From the NCBI RefSeq assembly GCF_002585305.1, contig NZ_NUNF01000078.1, positions 5,510 to 69,509 of the forward strand: DNA of 64,000 bases, read 5' to 3'. The position numbers and the translations under genes are program-made. This DNA comes from Bacillus sp. AFS037270. GTDB taxonomy: Bacteria > Bacillota > Bacilli > Bacillales_B > DSM-18226. Below the pieces are notes generated by a model. It was not told where the DNA came from and did no database searches. It saw only the letters and a list, made by a program, of their open reading frames with translations. This document shows positions 28,443-37,803 of this stretch, piece after piece. Numbering within the stretch: the first letter of the stretch is position 1; every line of letters begins with the position of its first letter.

Positions 28443-29414
28443 TTGAGTAATATTAAATTAGGTGTTTCTTTATATAGTTTTACCGATGAATATGTAAAAG
28501 GCAAATTTACATTAGAGGATTGCGTTCGTACCGCAGCTGAATTTGGAGCGGAAGGATTTGAATTGGTAGGTACGCAAATGCTGCCATCTTACCCATATGT
28601 AAGTGACAAGGTTTTAAATGAGTTTAAGGCCATGACGAATCACTATGGAATTGAATTTATTTCTTACGGAGCTAATGCAGACCGTGGGTTAAGATCTGAT
28701 CGTGATTTAACAGAAGAAGAATTGCTTCAGTCGTCGATTATTGATTTGAAAACAGCGAATAAATTGGGTTGTAAAATCATGCGTGCTCAATATCTTATTG
28801 GACCATCAGTTTTTGCTAAATTGGCGCCATATGCGGAGGCTTATGGTATCAAGGTCGGAATTGAAATTCATAATCCTGAAACGCCAACATCACCAAATAT
28901 CCGGAAATTCACCGAGGTAATTGAAAAAACAGGATCTCCTTATCTTGGATTTGTCACTGATTTTGGTACTTTTGCGACTCGTCCTAATAAACCACATTGG
29001 GATGAGGCCTTAGCGAATGGAGCACCTTTAGAATTATTAGAAATGGCAGCTCAATTACGTTATGACGGTGTGCCAATGATGGAAGCAAGACAACGGCTGC
29101 TTGGCGCTGGTGCAAATGGTGCAGTAATGGGTGCTTTCCAAGGAATGTATGGTTTTGTAACCTTCTACAACGAACCGGATTATGCAGGCTTAAAACAAAT
29201 CATGCCACATGTCATTCACTTCCACGGTAAATTCCATTATATTGATGAGAATTTGGAAGAAGCCAGCATTCCATATGATAAGATCTTACCGATTATTCAA
29301 AACTCTAATTTTGATGGATATATTGTTTCAGAATATGAAGACCATATATCGGGAAGAGCTTTAGAAATGACGAAACGTCATTTACAAATGGAGCGGAAAT
29401 TATTAGGTAAATAG
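28443..29414 (+). CDS. C-glycoside deglycosidase alpha-subunit-like TIM-barrel protein 2
   Basis: The 323-residue TIM barrel opens IKLGVSLYSFTDEYV and carries GIEIHNP, VTDFGTF, IHFHGKFHY and VSEYED at the positions of the metal/catalytic motifs in the other copies. An insert of about 82 residues between Asp and HxH is Ala/Gly-rich here (GAGANGAVMGAF). The start is TTG 28443 with an optimal AAAGGAGG at 28427; an upstream in-frame ATG lies inside the beta gene and has no binding site. Alpha 2 has clearly diverged from alpha 1, 3 and 4, so a different aglycone or attachment position is likely. Confidence 0.8.
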   Translation: MSNIKLGVSLYSFTDEYVKGKFTLEDCVRTAAEFGAEGFELVGTQMLPSYPYVSDKVLNEFKAMTNHYGIEFISYGANADRGLRSDRDLTEEELLQSSIIDLKTANKLGCKIMRAQYLIGPSVFAKLAPYAEAYGIKVGIEIHNPETPTSPNIRKFTEVIEKTGSPYLGFVTDFGTFATRPNKPHWDEALANGAPLELLEMAAQLRYDGVPMMEARQRLLGAGANGAVMGAFQGMYGFVTFYNEPDYAGLKQIMPHVIHFHGKFHYIDENLEEASIPYDKILPIIQNSNFDGYIVSEYEDHISGRALEMTKRHLQMERKLLGK

Positions 29415-29417
29415 ATT

Positions 29418-29454
29418 AAAATAATACAGGTGGGTATTTCACCTGTATTATTTT
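29418..29454 (+). terminator. Strong terminator between deglycosidase 2 and the ROK kinase
   Basis: A perfect 15-bp stem (AAAATAATACAGGTG and its complement) ends in TTTT, immediately before the kinase ribosome binding site. Confidence 0.75.
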
Positions 29455-29470
29455 ATAAGGCGGGGAAAAG

Positions 29471-30436
29471 ATGAAAAAACTAATTGGTATTGATCTAGGT
29501 GGAACGACAGTAAAATTTGCGATCTTGACTGAAGAGGGCGAGATTCAACAAAAGTGGAGTTTGGAGACAGATATTCAAAATGAAGGAAAGAATATCGTTC
29601 CAAGCATTATTGATTCGATTAATCATCGTCTTGATTTGTATGGGCTTTCAGCTGATGATATTTTAGGAATCGGAATGGGGTCTCCTGGGACAGTTGACCG
29701 TGAAAAAGGGACAGTCATTGGAGCTTATAATTTAAACTGGAGTACCTTGCAGCCAGTAAAAGAACAGATTGAAGAAGGAACTGGCATCTCTTTTTGTATT
29801 GATAATGATGCCAATGTGGCAGCATTAGGTGAGCGCTGGAAGGGTGCCGGTGAAGATGGGGCCGATGTGGTATTTATTACACTTGGAACAGGTGTCGGCG
29901 GCGGCATTATTGCAGATGGGAACTTAATTCATGGTAAAGTAGGCGCTGCCGGAGAAATTGGTCATATTATCGTTGAGCCAGATGGCTACCAGTGTACATG
30001 TGGAAATCAAGGTTGTTTGGAGACAGTAGCTAGTGCAACAGGTGTTGTCCGATTAGCCAGAGATCTTTCAGAAAGATATGCTGGGGATTCTGAATTGAAG
30101 TGGTTAATTGATGATGGCCAAGAAGTTACTGCAAAGACCGTTTTTGACCAGACAAAACGTGGCGATCAATTGGCAGTCATTGTTGTTGATAAATTTTATT
30201 ATTACTTGGGACTAGCATGCGGCAATATTGGAAACATCTTAAATCCGGAAACGATTGTTATTGGCGGGGGAGTGTCAGCTGCAGGTGACATGCTGTTAAA
30301 AGGAGTAGAAGAATATTTTAATAAGTTTGCCTTCCCAACAGTAAGAACTAGTACGAAACTGAAGCTTGCTCAGTTAGGAAATGATGCTGGGGTAATTGGG
30401 GCGGCATCGTTAGTGAAACAATCTAGGAACAGTTAA
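29471..30436 (+). CDS. ROK-family sugar kinase (glucokinase-like)
   Basis: The 321-residue protein has the ATP-binding opening GIDLGGTTVKFAIL, TLGTGVGGGIIADG, the sugar-binding GEIGHIIV, and the ROK zinc motif CTCGNQGCLE. It would phosphorylate glucose, or a related hexose, released by the upstream glycosidases and deglycosidases. It is the last gene of the unit that begins at 25877 but is separated from alpha 2 by a strong hairpin. Expression may rely on partial readthrough. Confidence 0.87.
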   Translation: MKKLIGIDLGGTTVKFAILTEEGEIQQKWSLETDIQNEGKNIVPSIIDSINHRLDLYGLSADDILGIGMGSPGTVDREKGTVIGAYNLNWSTLQPVKEQIEEGTGISFCIDNDANVAALGERWKGAGEDGADVVFITLGTGVGGGIIADGNLIHGKVGAAGEIGHIIVEPDGYQCTCGNQGCLETVASATGVVRLARDLSERYAGDSELKWLIDDGQEVTAKTVFDQTKRGDQLAVIVVDKFYYYLGLACGNIGNILNPETIVIGGGVSAAGDMLLKGVEEYFNKFAFPTVRTSTKLKLAQLGNDAGVIGAASLVKQSRNS

Positions 30437-30445
30437 TAAAAACCA

Positions 30446-30489
30446 AGCCAATACATACAAGTTATAATAGTATCTTGTATGTATTGGCT
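30446..30489. terminator. Bidirectional terminator between convergent kinase and glycosidase genes
   Basis: A perfect 16-bp stem (AGCCAATACATACAAG and its complement) with a 12-base loop lies between two convergent genes. T runs are short on both sides. Confidence 0.65.
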
Positions 30490-30503
30490 GTTAAGAATAA
30501 ATT

Positions 30504-32045
30504 TTAATATTCATATACTTGAATTCTAAAAGCTGAGGGCATATCTTTCAATTGTATCATCATTTTTTCATCACCGTTTAAAACACGTCCTGCTTTCCAT
30601 TCACCGTTAACAAAATCACCTTCTTCGAATCGTAACAATTCCACGTGTGTATCTTTTCCTGGTTTTGAAAGGAATTGAACCTTCATCATTGTTCCAATAA
30701 CGACGAATTCATTTTCCGAGAGTTCGAAAATCATACCTCCTGAAGTTGGCTTATAAGGTGCTTTAGGCGTATAAGATACGAGAATATCATAAGCGCCAAA
30801 ATGTAGCAGTTTACCGAAGTCATGTTCATTTCTTTTAACAAAACTCTGTAAATGACTGGTGTTTCGATATTTAAAATGAAGCGGTTTGATATTTTCTATA
30901 ATAGAATAGCTCTTCGCAAGATAGGCTGCGCTGCCTTCAATTTCAAATGCTGTGGGGTCAATATTTAGTGCCTTCATTATTTCCAGCGGTGGTTTTTCAA
31001 TAGCTTCCGGATTCATCAAAAGTTCTTCAATGCCAAATGGTGCATAACAAATAGCGTTACAACCGCCAACAGCATATAGGGCATATGTAGCAGATACAGC
31101 ATCTTTACGGACCTCTGGAATGAATAATGGATTGCCATTCTGACTATATTGATCCAATACATCAGGTACATATGGAACATAAATATCAGGTGCCAGACAA
31201 AATAGAGAAGGAGCCATTAATTTCCACATTTTATGCATCTTCATTACAGGACCGCCGCTTGGATAGGTTCCAGCACGCCACGGGAATTGTTCCAACCATG
31301 CATTGGCATAGCATGGAAGCGGATATGCCTTTTGACCTGCATTAGTAATTTGCTCTACTGCAGATGAAAAATAATAAGCCATAAAGTATTCACTTGCATC
31401 ATAGCCAAATGCTTCTTTCCACGTTCCAGAAACTTGGAATTCTTCGGCAACGCATTGCGGAATTTCTTGGGAAAAAGCTTCATTTGCTTTAATAGAATAA
31501 TCTCGATCCGTCCCTAAAAGTCCAATTTCATTTTCAACCTGCATAACAATAACCGTATTTTCTTCTGAATCAATAGATTTGATAAATCTCATTAAGTGAT
31601 AAAATGCATTTGCATCTTTTTCAATTGCGGCTTTACATAAAGGTGAAATGGTATTTATTGCATCACCGGTTGGTTTACAAGCACGGAAATAAGTTCTAGT
31701 ATCTTTTTTCATCCAGTGGGGCACATACATAGATTCTGAATTTTTCCATAAGCCAAACCAAAGGAAAATAAGATGCATGTTATTTTCACGCGCCTGGTTG
31801 ATCAGTCCTTCAACAATGGTAAAGTCAAATTGATTCTCTTCGGGCTCAATTAATTCCCAGTAAACAGGGACAATAACAGAATTCATATTTAATGTTTTTA
31901 AATTAGGCCAAACATATTTTTCCATGTATTGCAGGTTCGAGGCACTGGAATTATGGATTTCTCCCGCTAATGCAATAAAGGGCTCGTCATGAACGTATAA
32001 TGTTGGAATATCATTGTTCTTTTTGATATGAGGGATAGTAGACAT
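30504..32045 (-). CDS. GH35/DUF5597-like beta-galactosidase
   Basis: The 513-residue protein has a GH35-like TIM barrel. NSVIVPVYWELIEPEE at about 55-70 is the GH35/42 substrate-channel block, VMQVENEIG holds the probable acid/base Glu173, and PLFIPEVRKD holds the probable nucleophile Glu311. The C-terminal 150 residues are beta-rich, resembling the DUF5597 module. There is no signal peptide. It is divergent from the AraC regulator at 32168, which probably controls it. Beta-galactosidase or another exo-beta-glycosidase activity on plant glycosides is expected. Confidence 0.78.
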   Translation of the reverse strand: MSTIPHIKKNNDIPTLYVHDEPFIALAGEIHNSSASNLQYMEKYVWPNLKTLNMNSVIVPVYWELIEPEENQFDFTIVEGLINQARENNMHLIFLWFGLWKNSESMYVPHWMKKDTRTYFRACKPTGDAINTISPLCKAAIEKDANAFYHLMRFIKSIDSEENTVIVMQVENEIGLLGTDRDYSIKANEAFSQEIPQCVAEEFQVSGTWKEAFGYDASEYFMAYYFSSAVEQITNAGQKAYPLPCYANAWLEQFPWRAGTYPSGGPVMKMHKMWKLMAPSLFCLAPDIYVPYVPDVLDQYSQNGNPLFIPEVRKDAVSATYALYAVGGCNAICYAPFGIEELLMNPEAIEKPPLEIMKALNIDPTAFEIEGSAAYLAKSYSIIENIKPLHFKYRNTSHLQSFVKRNEHDFGKLLHFGAYDILVSYTPKAPYKPTSGGMIFELSENEFVVIGTMMKVQFLSKPGKDTHVELLRFEEGDFVNGEWKAGRVLNGDEKMMIQLKDMPSAFRIQVYEY

Positions 32046-32167
32046 GATTAAAGCATCCTTTCATGATAAGATTATATTAATATCTTAATAAATATTATTG
32101 TCAAAAAAAATCTTAAAATATTATAGTGGATATGAATATATTAAGCTCGGGATGGTGTGTCTTAATT

Positions 32168-32989
32168 ATGAATAAGGTCTTTTTTACAAAATACACAGAA
32201 CAAAACTTAAAACTTCCTTTTGTTTTATATTCTTTAGGTTTAAATCATAGGCAGGAATACATAAACAGACCCTCAGGATTGCCATTTTTTCAATGGATTC
32301 AAGCTGTCAAGGGAAGCGGTGTGCTAGAAATAGACACTAAACAGTATGTTGTAGAGGAAGGAAGTGGGATGTTATTCTTCCCAAACGTTGGTCATAAATA
32401 TTACGGAGTGAGCAAGGAATGGATTGTTCATTTCATGTGTTTTACAGGTTATGGGACAAAGGATTTGTTTGAAAACATAGGAATTAAGCAATCAGGTATT
32501 TATAAACTAACCGATATTGAAAAGGTAGAGCAATATATGGAAGAATTATTTTTTATTTATAGTCTGGATAGCCGAATGGAAATGTATGATTTTTCAAGAG
32601 TACTTTATGAAATTTTATTGGAAATTGTAAAATCAACATCATTGCTAAATGAGAAGTCCCTTCTAAATCAGAATAAGAAAGTACATCTAGTTATGGACTA
32701 CATAAATGAGCATTTTAAAGAGCCTATTATGTTAGCAGAATTAGCAAAAATGACTGGTTTGTCAAAAGAATATCTTTGTCAGTTATTTAAAAAAATGAAT
32801 GGATTCTCTATTTTTGACTATATTACAGATGTTCGTTTAGCCCATGCGAAAATTTTACTCATAAATGATAGGACCGAGAAAATCAAGAATATTAGCAGAT
32901 GGTGCGGGTATGAAGATGTTAGTTATTTTGGGATGGTATTTAAGAAAAAAGAAGGTATGACACCAGCGAAATTCCGAGAACTACATTAG
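32168..32989 (+). CDS. AraC-family transcriptional regulator
   Basis: This 273-residue regulator has an N-terminal AraC_binding-type cupin (FFQWIQAVKGSGVLEIDTKQY, split here as QWIQAVKGSG) and a C-terminal double helix-turn-helix (IMLAELAKMTGLSKEYLCQLF, shown as LAELAKMTGLSKEYL, and ISRWCGYEDVSYFGMVFKKK). The start is uncertain: ATG 32168 with weak GATGGTGTG upstream is preferred, while GTG 32126 would add 14 residues. It is divergent from the GH35-like gene across about 120 AT-rich bases and upstream of deglycosidase unit 3. It is a likely activator of one or both. Confidence 0.8.
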   Translation: MNKVFFTKYTEQNLKLPFVLYSLGLNHRQEYINRPSGLPFFQWIQAVKGSGVLEIDTKQYVVEEGSGMLFFPNVGHKYYGVSKEWIVHFMCFTGYGTKDLFENIGIKQSGIYKLTDIEKVEQYMEELFFIYSLDSRMEMYDFSRVLYEILLEIVKSTSLLNEKSLLNQNKKVHLVMDYINEHFKEPIMLAELAKMTGLSKEYLCQLFKKMNGFSIFDYITDVRLAHAKILLINDRTEKIKNISRWCGYEDVSYFGMVFKKKEGMTPAKFRELH

Positions 32990-33008
32990 GAAGTTGGAAC
33001 TGTCAAGT

Positions 33009-33046
33009 AAGGATAAAAATCACGCTATGATTTTTATCCTTTTTTA
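33009..33046 (+). terminator. Terminator after the AraC gene
   Basis: A 14-bp AAGGATAAAAATCA stem and its complement are followed by TTTTT. Confidence 0.85.
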
Positions 33047-33131
33047 TTTATTCAGAATGAAAGAGACAAAATGAAATAAAATCTATATCTATTAAGATAA
33101 ATAAGTAAAGGTATTTAGTAGAAATAAACTT

Positions 33132-33156
33132 TATAGTTAAAGTGGAAGCGGTATCA
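33132..33156 (+). promoter_or_regulatory. -10 and TAAGCG-type operator / cre, deglycosidase unit 3
   Basis: TATAGT at 33132-33137 is followed 6 bases later by TGGAAGCGGTATCA (33143-33156), one mismatch from cre. It shares AAGCGG.ATCAAT with the site at 25823. No consensus -35 is present, in keeping with an activator-dependent promoter. Confidence 0.6.
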
Positions 33157-33186
33157 ATTGTAAATTGAAAAGGAGCGTACACTGGA

Positions 33187-34080
33187 ATGAATAATGAAGC
33201 TGGGAATCTTAGCAAACCAAAACGAGGAGTTTCTCTTTATAGTTATGCGGGCGAATTTGGTGTAACCATGACATTAGAAGACATGTTTGCCGAAATGAAC
33301 GATATCGGCGCAAAAGGATTAGAAATATTAGCAAACTCACATATTGAAGGCTACCCAAGTCCAAGTGAGGAATGGCTGGAAACTTGGGATAGATTAATAG
33401 AAAAATACAATATTGTACCGGCAGAATACGGACATTGGGTCGATTCACGCTTGTATGAGGGAAGACATCTTACTTCAGAAGAATCATTACAAATGTTGGA
33501 ACGTGATTTCAAACTGGCAAACAGACTTGGATTTACCATTCTTCGGACCAAATTAGGCGTAATCGATGATAATCTTACTCCCGTAGAAAACTGGCGGGAA
33601 TTTATCAAAATGGCGCTTCCGTTAGCAGAACAGTACAATGTCCGTATGTGCCCGGAGATTCATGCTCCAACACTTTTGAAATCTAAGATGGTAGACGATT
33701 ATGTTGAGTTTATTAAAGAGACAGGAACAAAATATTTTGGATTAAACATCGACTTCGGTGTATTTGAGACACAAGCTCTACCTGCAAGTGAATGGGGTCC
33801 CGATGATTTTATCATGCCTCCATCTGAACATAGTCCAGTAGAGGATATTATCCCATTATTACCTTATGTCTATTGCTGCCATGCTAAATTTGTAAAAATG
33901 TCGGATGATTTTCAAGAGATGACGATTCCTTACGAAAAAATCATTAAAACGCTAATTGAACATAATTGGGATGGCTATATGGTAAGTGAGTATGAAGGTC
34001 CAAACAAAGACGTTACGGGCTATGCCTCTGAGCAAATCCGGAAACAACATGTAATGATGAAAAGAATTTTGGGAGAATAA
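33187..34080 (+). CDS. C-glycoside deglycosidase alpha-subunit-like TIM-barrel protein 3 (short form)
   Basis: The 297-residue TIM barrel opens [16 protein letters not shown], with motifs CPEIHAP, NIDFGVF and VSEYEG matching the other alpha subunits. Two differences stand out. The insert between the Asp and HxH motifs is only about 36 residues, against 78-84 in the others, and the HxH motif reads YCCHAKF, so the first His is Cys. It may still bind metal through the remaining ligands, but a changed mechanism or substrate is likely. Here the alpha gene precedes the beta gene, the reverse of pairs 1 and 2. Confidence 0.78.
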   Translation: MNNEAGNLSKPKRGVSLYSYAGEFGVTMTLEDMFAEMNDIGAKGLEILANSHIEGYPSPSEEWLETWDRLIEKYNIVPAEYGHWVDSRLYEGRHLTSEESLQMLERDFKLANRLGFTILRTKLGVIDDNLTPVENWREFIKMALPLAEQYNVRMCPEIHAPTLLKSKMVDDYVEFIKETGTKYFGLNIDFGVFETQALPASEWGPDDFIMPPSEHSPVEDIIPLLPYVYCCHAKFVKMSDDFQEMTIPYEKIIKTLIEHNWDGYMVSEYEGPNKDVTGYASEQIRKQHVMMKRILGE

Positions 34081-34098
34081 GAGAAAGGGTGAATAGCT

Positions 34099-34509
34099 AT
34101 GACTATGTTAGAAAAACCTTGCATCCAATCGAGAGGATTTAAAAATGTCGAGAAAAATGGAAAAATCATCGGCTTCCAGGTTAATATAAGATCTTTGTAT
34201 TATCGAGGCCTCTGGCTCCCTCAATTACGCCCAGCTACGGTTTCAGTAGATGGGGAAACTTTTTCAGGCGATCAGATCACATGGACAATTAATGGTGATA
34301 CCTACACACAAGCTGAAATGTCTTCACTTGGAGATGTTCATTGGGGTATTTTAGAGCCAGCAACGCTTACAGTAGCAAAAGAAGGCGGACTAGAAGCCGG
34401 GAGCTACGATATTGAAGTAAGCTATACGTATAGCTGCTCCTATTTTCCTCCAGTTGCTGATACGGTTCTTGGTGCCGGCACACACAAGAGGACATTAATT
34501 TTGGTCTGA
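34099..34509 (+). CDS. C-glycoside deglycosidase beta-subunit-like protein 3
   Basis: This 136-residue protein shows GFQVNIRSLYYRGLWLPQL, VSVDGETFSGDQITW, GGLEAGSYDIEV and SYFPPV at the positions of the family landmarks. It lies 18 bases after alpha 3 with GAAAGGG upstream; ATG 34099 and ATG 34105 are both possible starts. The C-terminus (GAGTHKRTLILV) differs from the other copies. Function with alpha 3 is inferred from adjacency and family. Confidence 0.78.
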   Translation: MTMLEKPCIQSRGFKNVEKNGKIIGFQVNIRSLYYRGLWLPQLRPATVSVDGETFSGDQITWTINGDTYTQAEMSSLGDVHWGILEPATLTVAKEGGLEAGSYDIEVSYTYSCSYFPPVADTVLGAGTHKRTLILV

Positions 34510-34528
34510 TTCTTTTTGAATTTTTCAG

Positions 34529-34551
34529 AGAGACAGTTTTATACTGTCTCT
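34529..34551 (+). terminator. Hairpin between deglycosidase 3 and the carboxylesterase
   Basis: An AGAGACAG/CTGTCTCT stem with no clear T run. It may modulate expression rather than fully terminate. Confidence 0.4.
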
Positions 34552-34578
34552 TGGTATTTGTGAGGAGGTAAATAATAT

Positions 34579-35904
34579 ATGAATTTGATAGATACAAAAT
34601 ACGGAACCATTTCTGGAGTGATAGAAAATGGGTATACGGTATTTAGAGGGATACCATATGCAAAACCGCCGATCGGAGATCTCCGATTTCATGCACCAGA
34701 GGAAATCGACCCATGGGATGGAGTATATCAAGCCGATACTTTTAAAAACAAATGTATGCAAAGTGAACTGCCGAAGGAAATTTCTTTTTATATTAAAGAG
34801 TTTTATTCAAACCCAGAGTTTATGCCGGACTGTAGTGAAGATAGCCTCTACTTAAATATCTGGACCCCGGCAAAGGAGACGACGGAAAAATTACCGGTTG
34901 CCTTTTGGATCCATGGCGGCGGCTTTTTAGGCGGATTTGGCTCAGAGATGGAATTTGATGGTGAAGCGTTTTGTAAGCAGGGTGTCATTTTAGTAACCAT
35001 CAATTATCGGCTTGGATTGTTTGGTTTTCTTGCACATGAATGGTTAAGCGAAGAAAACGAAAAAGGTATATCGGGTAATTATGGAATTATGGATCAAATT
35101 ATGGCATTAAAATGGGTTTATGAAAATATCGAGGCCTTTGGAGGGAACCCTGAAAATATTACCATTTTTGGGCAATCTGCAGGAGCAGTTAGCGTTCAAA
35201 CACTAATCTCATCATCGCTTACAGGCAATATGATTAATAAGGCGATTTTGCAAAGCGGCGGGGGCTATAAATCTCCTATCATAAGAAATACTAACTTGAA
35301 GGAGGCCGAAAAGATTGGAGAAGAATTCATCAATTTAAGTAATATTAAGAGTCTGAAAGAGTTACGAGAAAAACCAGCGGGTGAAATACTTGTACTGATT
35401 GAAGATTATTACCTTCATAGAAGACAGACTGGAAAAGAGGGACTATTTTTTTCGCCAATCATTGATGGACATTTACTTATTGATGGGTATGATAAGTTAA
35501 TCGAAAAAGGTGAAATCAAGGATATCCCATATATGCTGGGATGTTGTAAAGACGATATTTCTGTTACATCAGAGGGTGGAGAGAATTCGCCACTTTACCA
35601 GGGATGTATTGGATTTAGTCATAAGGTAGAAGACATCGGAAGAAAACCTGCCTATGTTTATTATTTTACTAGAGATTTGCCGGGTGATGACAGTGGTGCC
35701 TTCCATTCTGGAGAGCTTTGGTATATGTTCGGGACTTTAAAGAGGAATTGGCGTCCCAACTTAACAGCAGACTTTGATTTGTCAGAGCGAATGGTCTCTG
35801 CTTGGACAAACTTTATGAAAAATGGTGAGCCTAACACAAATAATCACAAGTGGACTCCATGTAGCTTAAATTATTCCTTCGTAAAAGAATTTGATATCGA
35901 ATAA
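34579..35904 (+). CDS. Type B carboxylesterase
   Basis: This 441-residue alpha/beta hydrolase of the carboxylesterase type B family shows FRGIPYAKPPIGDLRF, EDSLYLNIWTP, the oxyanion loop HGGGF (112-116) and the nucleophile Ser200 in FGQSAGAVSV. The catalytic His is probably in FHSGELWYMFG. It is about 50 residues shorter than usual, mostly in the region before the His. No signal peptide is present. Position between a deglycosidase pair and a GH43 gene suggests it removes acetyl, malonyl or aromatic acyl groups from imported plant glycosides. GAGGAGG precedes ATG 34579. Confidence 0.85.
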   Translation: MNLIDTKYGTISGVIENGYTVFRGIPYAKPPIGDLRFHAPEEIDPWDGVYQADTFKNKCMQSELPKEISFYIKEFYSNPEFMPDCSEDSLYLNIWTPAKETTEKLPVAFWIHGGGFLGGFGSEMEFDGEAFCKQGVILVTINYRLGLFGFLAHEWLSEENEKGISGNYGIMDQIMALKWVYENIEAFGGNPENITIFGQSAGAVSVQTLISSSLTGNMINKAILQSGGGYKSPIIRNTNLKEAEKIGEEFINLSNIKSLKELREKPAGEILVLIEDYYLHRRQTGKEGLFFSPIIDGHLLIDGYDKLIEKGEIKDIPYMLGCCKDDISVTSEGGENSPLYQGCIGFSHKVEDIGRKPAYVYYFTRDLPGDDSGAFHSGELWYMFGTLKRNWRPNLTADFDLSERMVSAWTNFMKNGEPNTNNHKWTPCSLNYSFVKEFDIE

Positions 35905-35936
35905 ATAATTATTTTAATAGTTGGAGTGAATTAAAT

Positions 35937-37604
35937 ATGACAAAACAGTTAATGAATCCAATTTTACCGGGATTCTATCCAGACCCTTCCATCTGTCGGG
36001 TAGATGATGATTTTTATTTGATTACCTCGAGTTTTTCTCTCTTTCCAGGCGTCCCAATCTTTCACTCTACAGACTTAGTAAATTGGGAGCAGATTGGTCA
36101 TATCCTTGACAGAAAATCTCAACTTCATGTGACGGCAGATCATATGACTGCGGGAATCATGGCACCGACATTAAGATATAACAACGGTACCTACTACATG
36201 ATTACGACGAATGTTAGCGATAAGTGGAATTTTATTGTGACCGCTAAAGACCCTCGTGGCCCCTGGTCTGATCCATACTGGCTCAAGGATTGCCCTGGGA
36301 TTGATTCATCTTTATTTTTCGACGATGATGGGAAAGCGTATCTTACAGGTACAAGACAGGATACGAATCCGGACGGTACAATTGCTCAGGGAATCTGGGT
36401 TAGTGAAATTGATTTAGATCAGATGTGTCTTGTTGGAGAGGCCCGGACAATTTGGGGGGGAGCCCTAATAAATTGCGCTTCACCAGAAGCTCCACATCTT
36501 TATAAAAAGGACGGCTTTTATTATTTAGTGATTGCTGAGGGAGGCACAGAGCACTTCCATGCAGTAACGGTTGCACGCAGTAGAACTATTTTTAATGATT
36601 TTGAGGGCTATGCGGGGAACCCAATTTTAACCCATCGTCATCTCGGAAAACATTATCCTATTTGCAATGTGGGGCACGCGGATTTGGTTGAACTGAAAAA
36701 TGGCGAGTGGTATGCCGTGATCCTTGGCTCGCGCCTAATTGAAGGATATCATAAGAATCTTGGACGAGAAACCTTTATTGCACCAGTCGTATGGGAAGAA
36801 GGCTGGCCCGTTGTCAGTCCCGGCACAGGTAAAGTCGAATGGAGTTATCCGGCGCCAGATTTGCCTGCAGCTACAGAACGAGTAGTTCCTGCGAGGGATG
36901 ACTTCGATGAAGAGAAACTTGGAATGGATTGGGTATTTTTTGGGACCCCTTATGTGAATTTTTACACGCTTTCAGACAGTAATCTGACAATGAAACTACT
37001 TCCTCGTTCAATCAGCCAGGAGGTACGTAAAATCGACATAACTGCAACAGAAGTGGATAAAAATGTCCCAACCCTTGGGTTTATTGGGCGCAGACAACTG
37101 CATCCAAATTTCAGTATGGCAACAAAGATGAACTTCCTTGCTTCCGAGGAGAATGAAACAGCTGGTATAGCAATCATGCAGGCTTGTAATCATCAATTCC
37201 GGTTGGAGAGGACGATGGAGAAAGGAAAGCAAATTTTAAGGCTCATCCAGTGTACAAGTGAGATAAATGGATACCCTCACCAGGCACACTTTCAGTGTGT
37301 GACAACAGAAAAGGAGCTTGCCAAAACGGAAGTAGAAGGGGAAGAAATCATACTAAGCATTACAGCCGAGGGTCAATCGTATAACTTCTATTATGGTAAA
37401 GCGGAGGAAAATCTACGGGTACTTTATGATAATGCAGATGGCAGGAAATTAAATCCCGAATCAGTAGGTGGTATGGTCGGGACCATGCTTTGCATGTTTG
37501 CTAGTTCCAATGGAAAAGAAAGTAAAAACAGTGCGCAGTTCGAGTGGTTTGATTATATTGAAACGGAATTAAGCCGGAACGGTCAAGCAATTCTTCATGT
37601 CTGA
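35937..37604 (+). CDS. GH43 beta-xylosidase/arabinofuranosidase
   Basis: The 555-residue protein begins with the GH43 five-bladed propeller: NPILPGFYPDPSICRV holds the catalytic base Asp16, FHSTDLVNWEQIG and GIDSSLFFDDDGKAYL (pKa-modulating Asp) follow, and SPEAPHLYKKDGFYYL holds the acid Glu. A C-terminal beta-sandwich (about 325-540) is the usual xylosidase accessory domain that shapes the exo-active site. No signal peptide, so cytoplasmic. It starts 32 bases after the esterase and would release xylose or arabinose from glycosides. Confidence 0.9.
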   Translation: MTKQLMNPILPGFYPDPSICRVDDDFYLITSSFSLFPGVPIFHSTDLVNWEQIGHILDRKSQLHVTADHMTAGIMAPTLRYNNGTYYMITTNVSDKWNFIVTAKDPRGPWSDPYWLKDCPGIDSSLFFDDDGKAYLTGTRQDTNPDGTIAQGIWVSEIDLDQMCLVGEARTIWGGALINCASPEAPHLYKKDGFYYLVIAEGGTEHFHAVTVARSRTIFNDFEGYAGNPILTHRHLGKHYPICNVGHADLVELKNGEWYAVILGSRLIEGYHKNLGRETFIAPVVWEEGWPVVSPGTGKVEWSYPAPDLPAATERVVPARDDFDEEKLGMDWVFFGTPYVNFYTLSDSNLTMKLLPRSISQEVRKIDITATEVDKNVPTLGFIGRRQLHPNFSMATKMNFLASEENETAGIAIMQACNHQFRLERTMEKGKQILRLIQCTSEINGYPHQAHFQCVTTEKELAKTEVEGEEIILSITAEGQSYNFYYGKAEENLRVLYDNADGRKLNPESVGGMVGTMLCMFASSNGKESKNSAQFEWFDYIETELSRNGQAILHV

Positions 37605-37633
37605 AATGATTGATGATAAATGATAGTAATCAA

Positions 37634-37673
37634 AGAGGTTAAAAATCATAATTAGATTTTTAATCTCTTTCTT
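37634..37673 (+). terminator. Terminator after the GH43 gene
   Basis: A 14-bp AGAGGTTAAAAATC/GATTTTTAATCTCT stem is followed by TTCTTT. Confidence 0.8.
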
Positions 37674-37803
37674 TAATTTGAAAAAAATCAATAAGTTAGG
37701 TTAAAAATTGCTTCGCAAAAAGATTAAAAATGTGAAATTAAATTAATGAATGGGGGGTGTAATATTAAAGTAAGCTTTTTACTTTATGAATAGGAGAAAA
37801 TTA

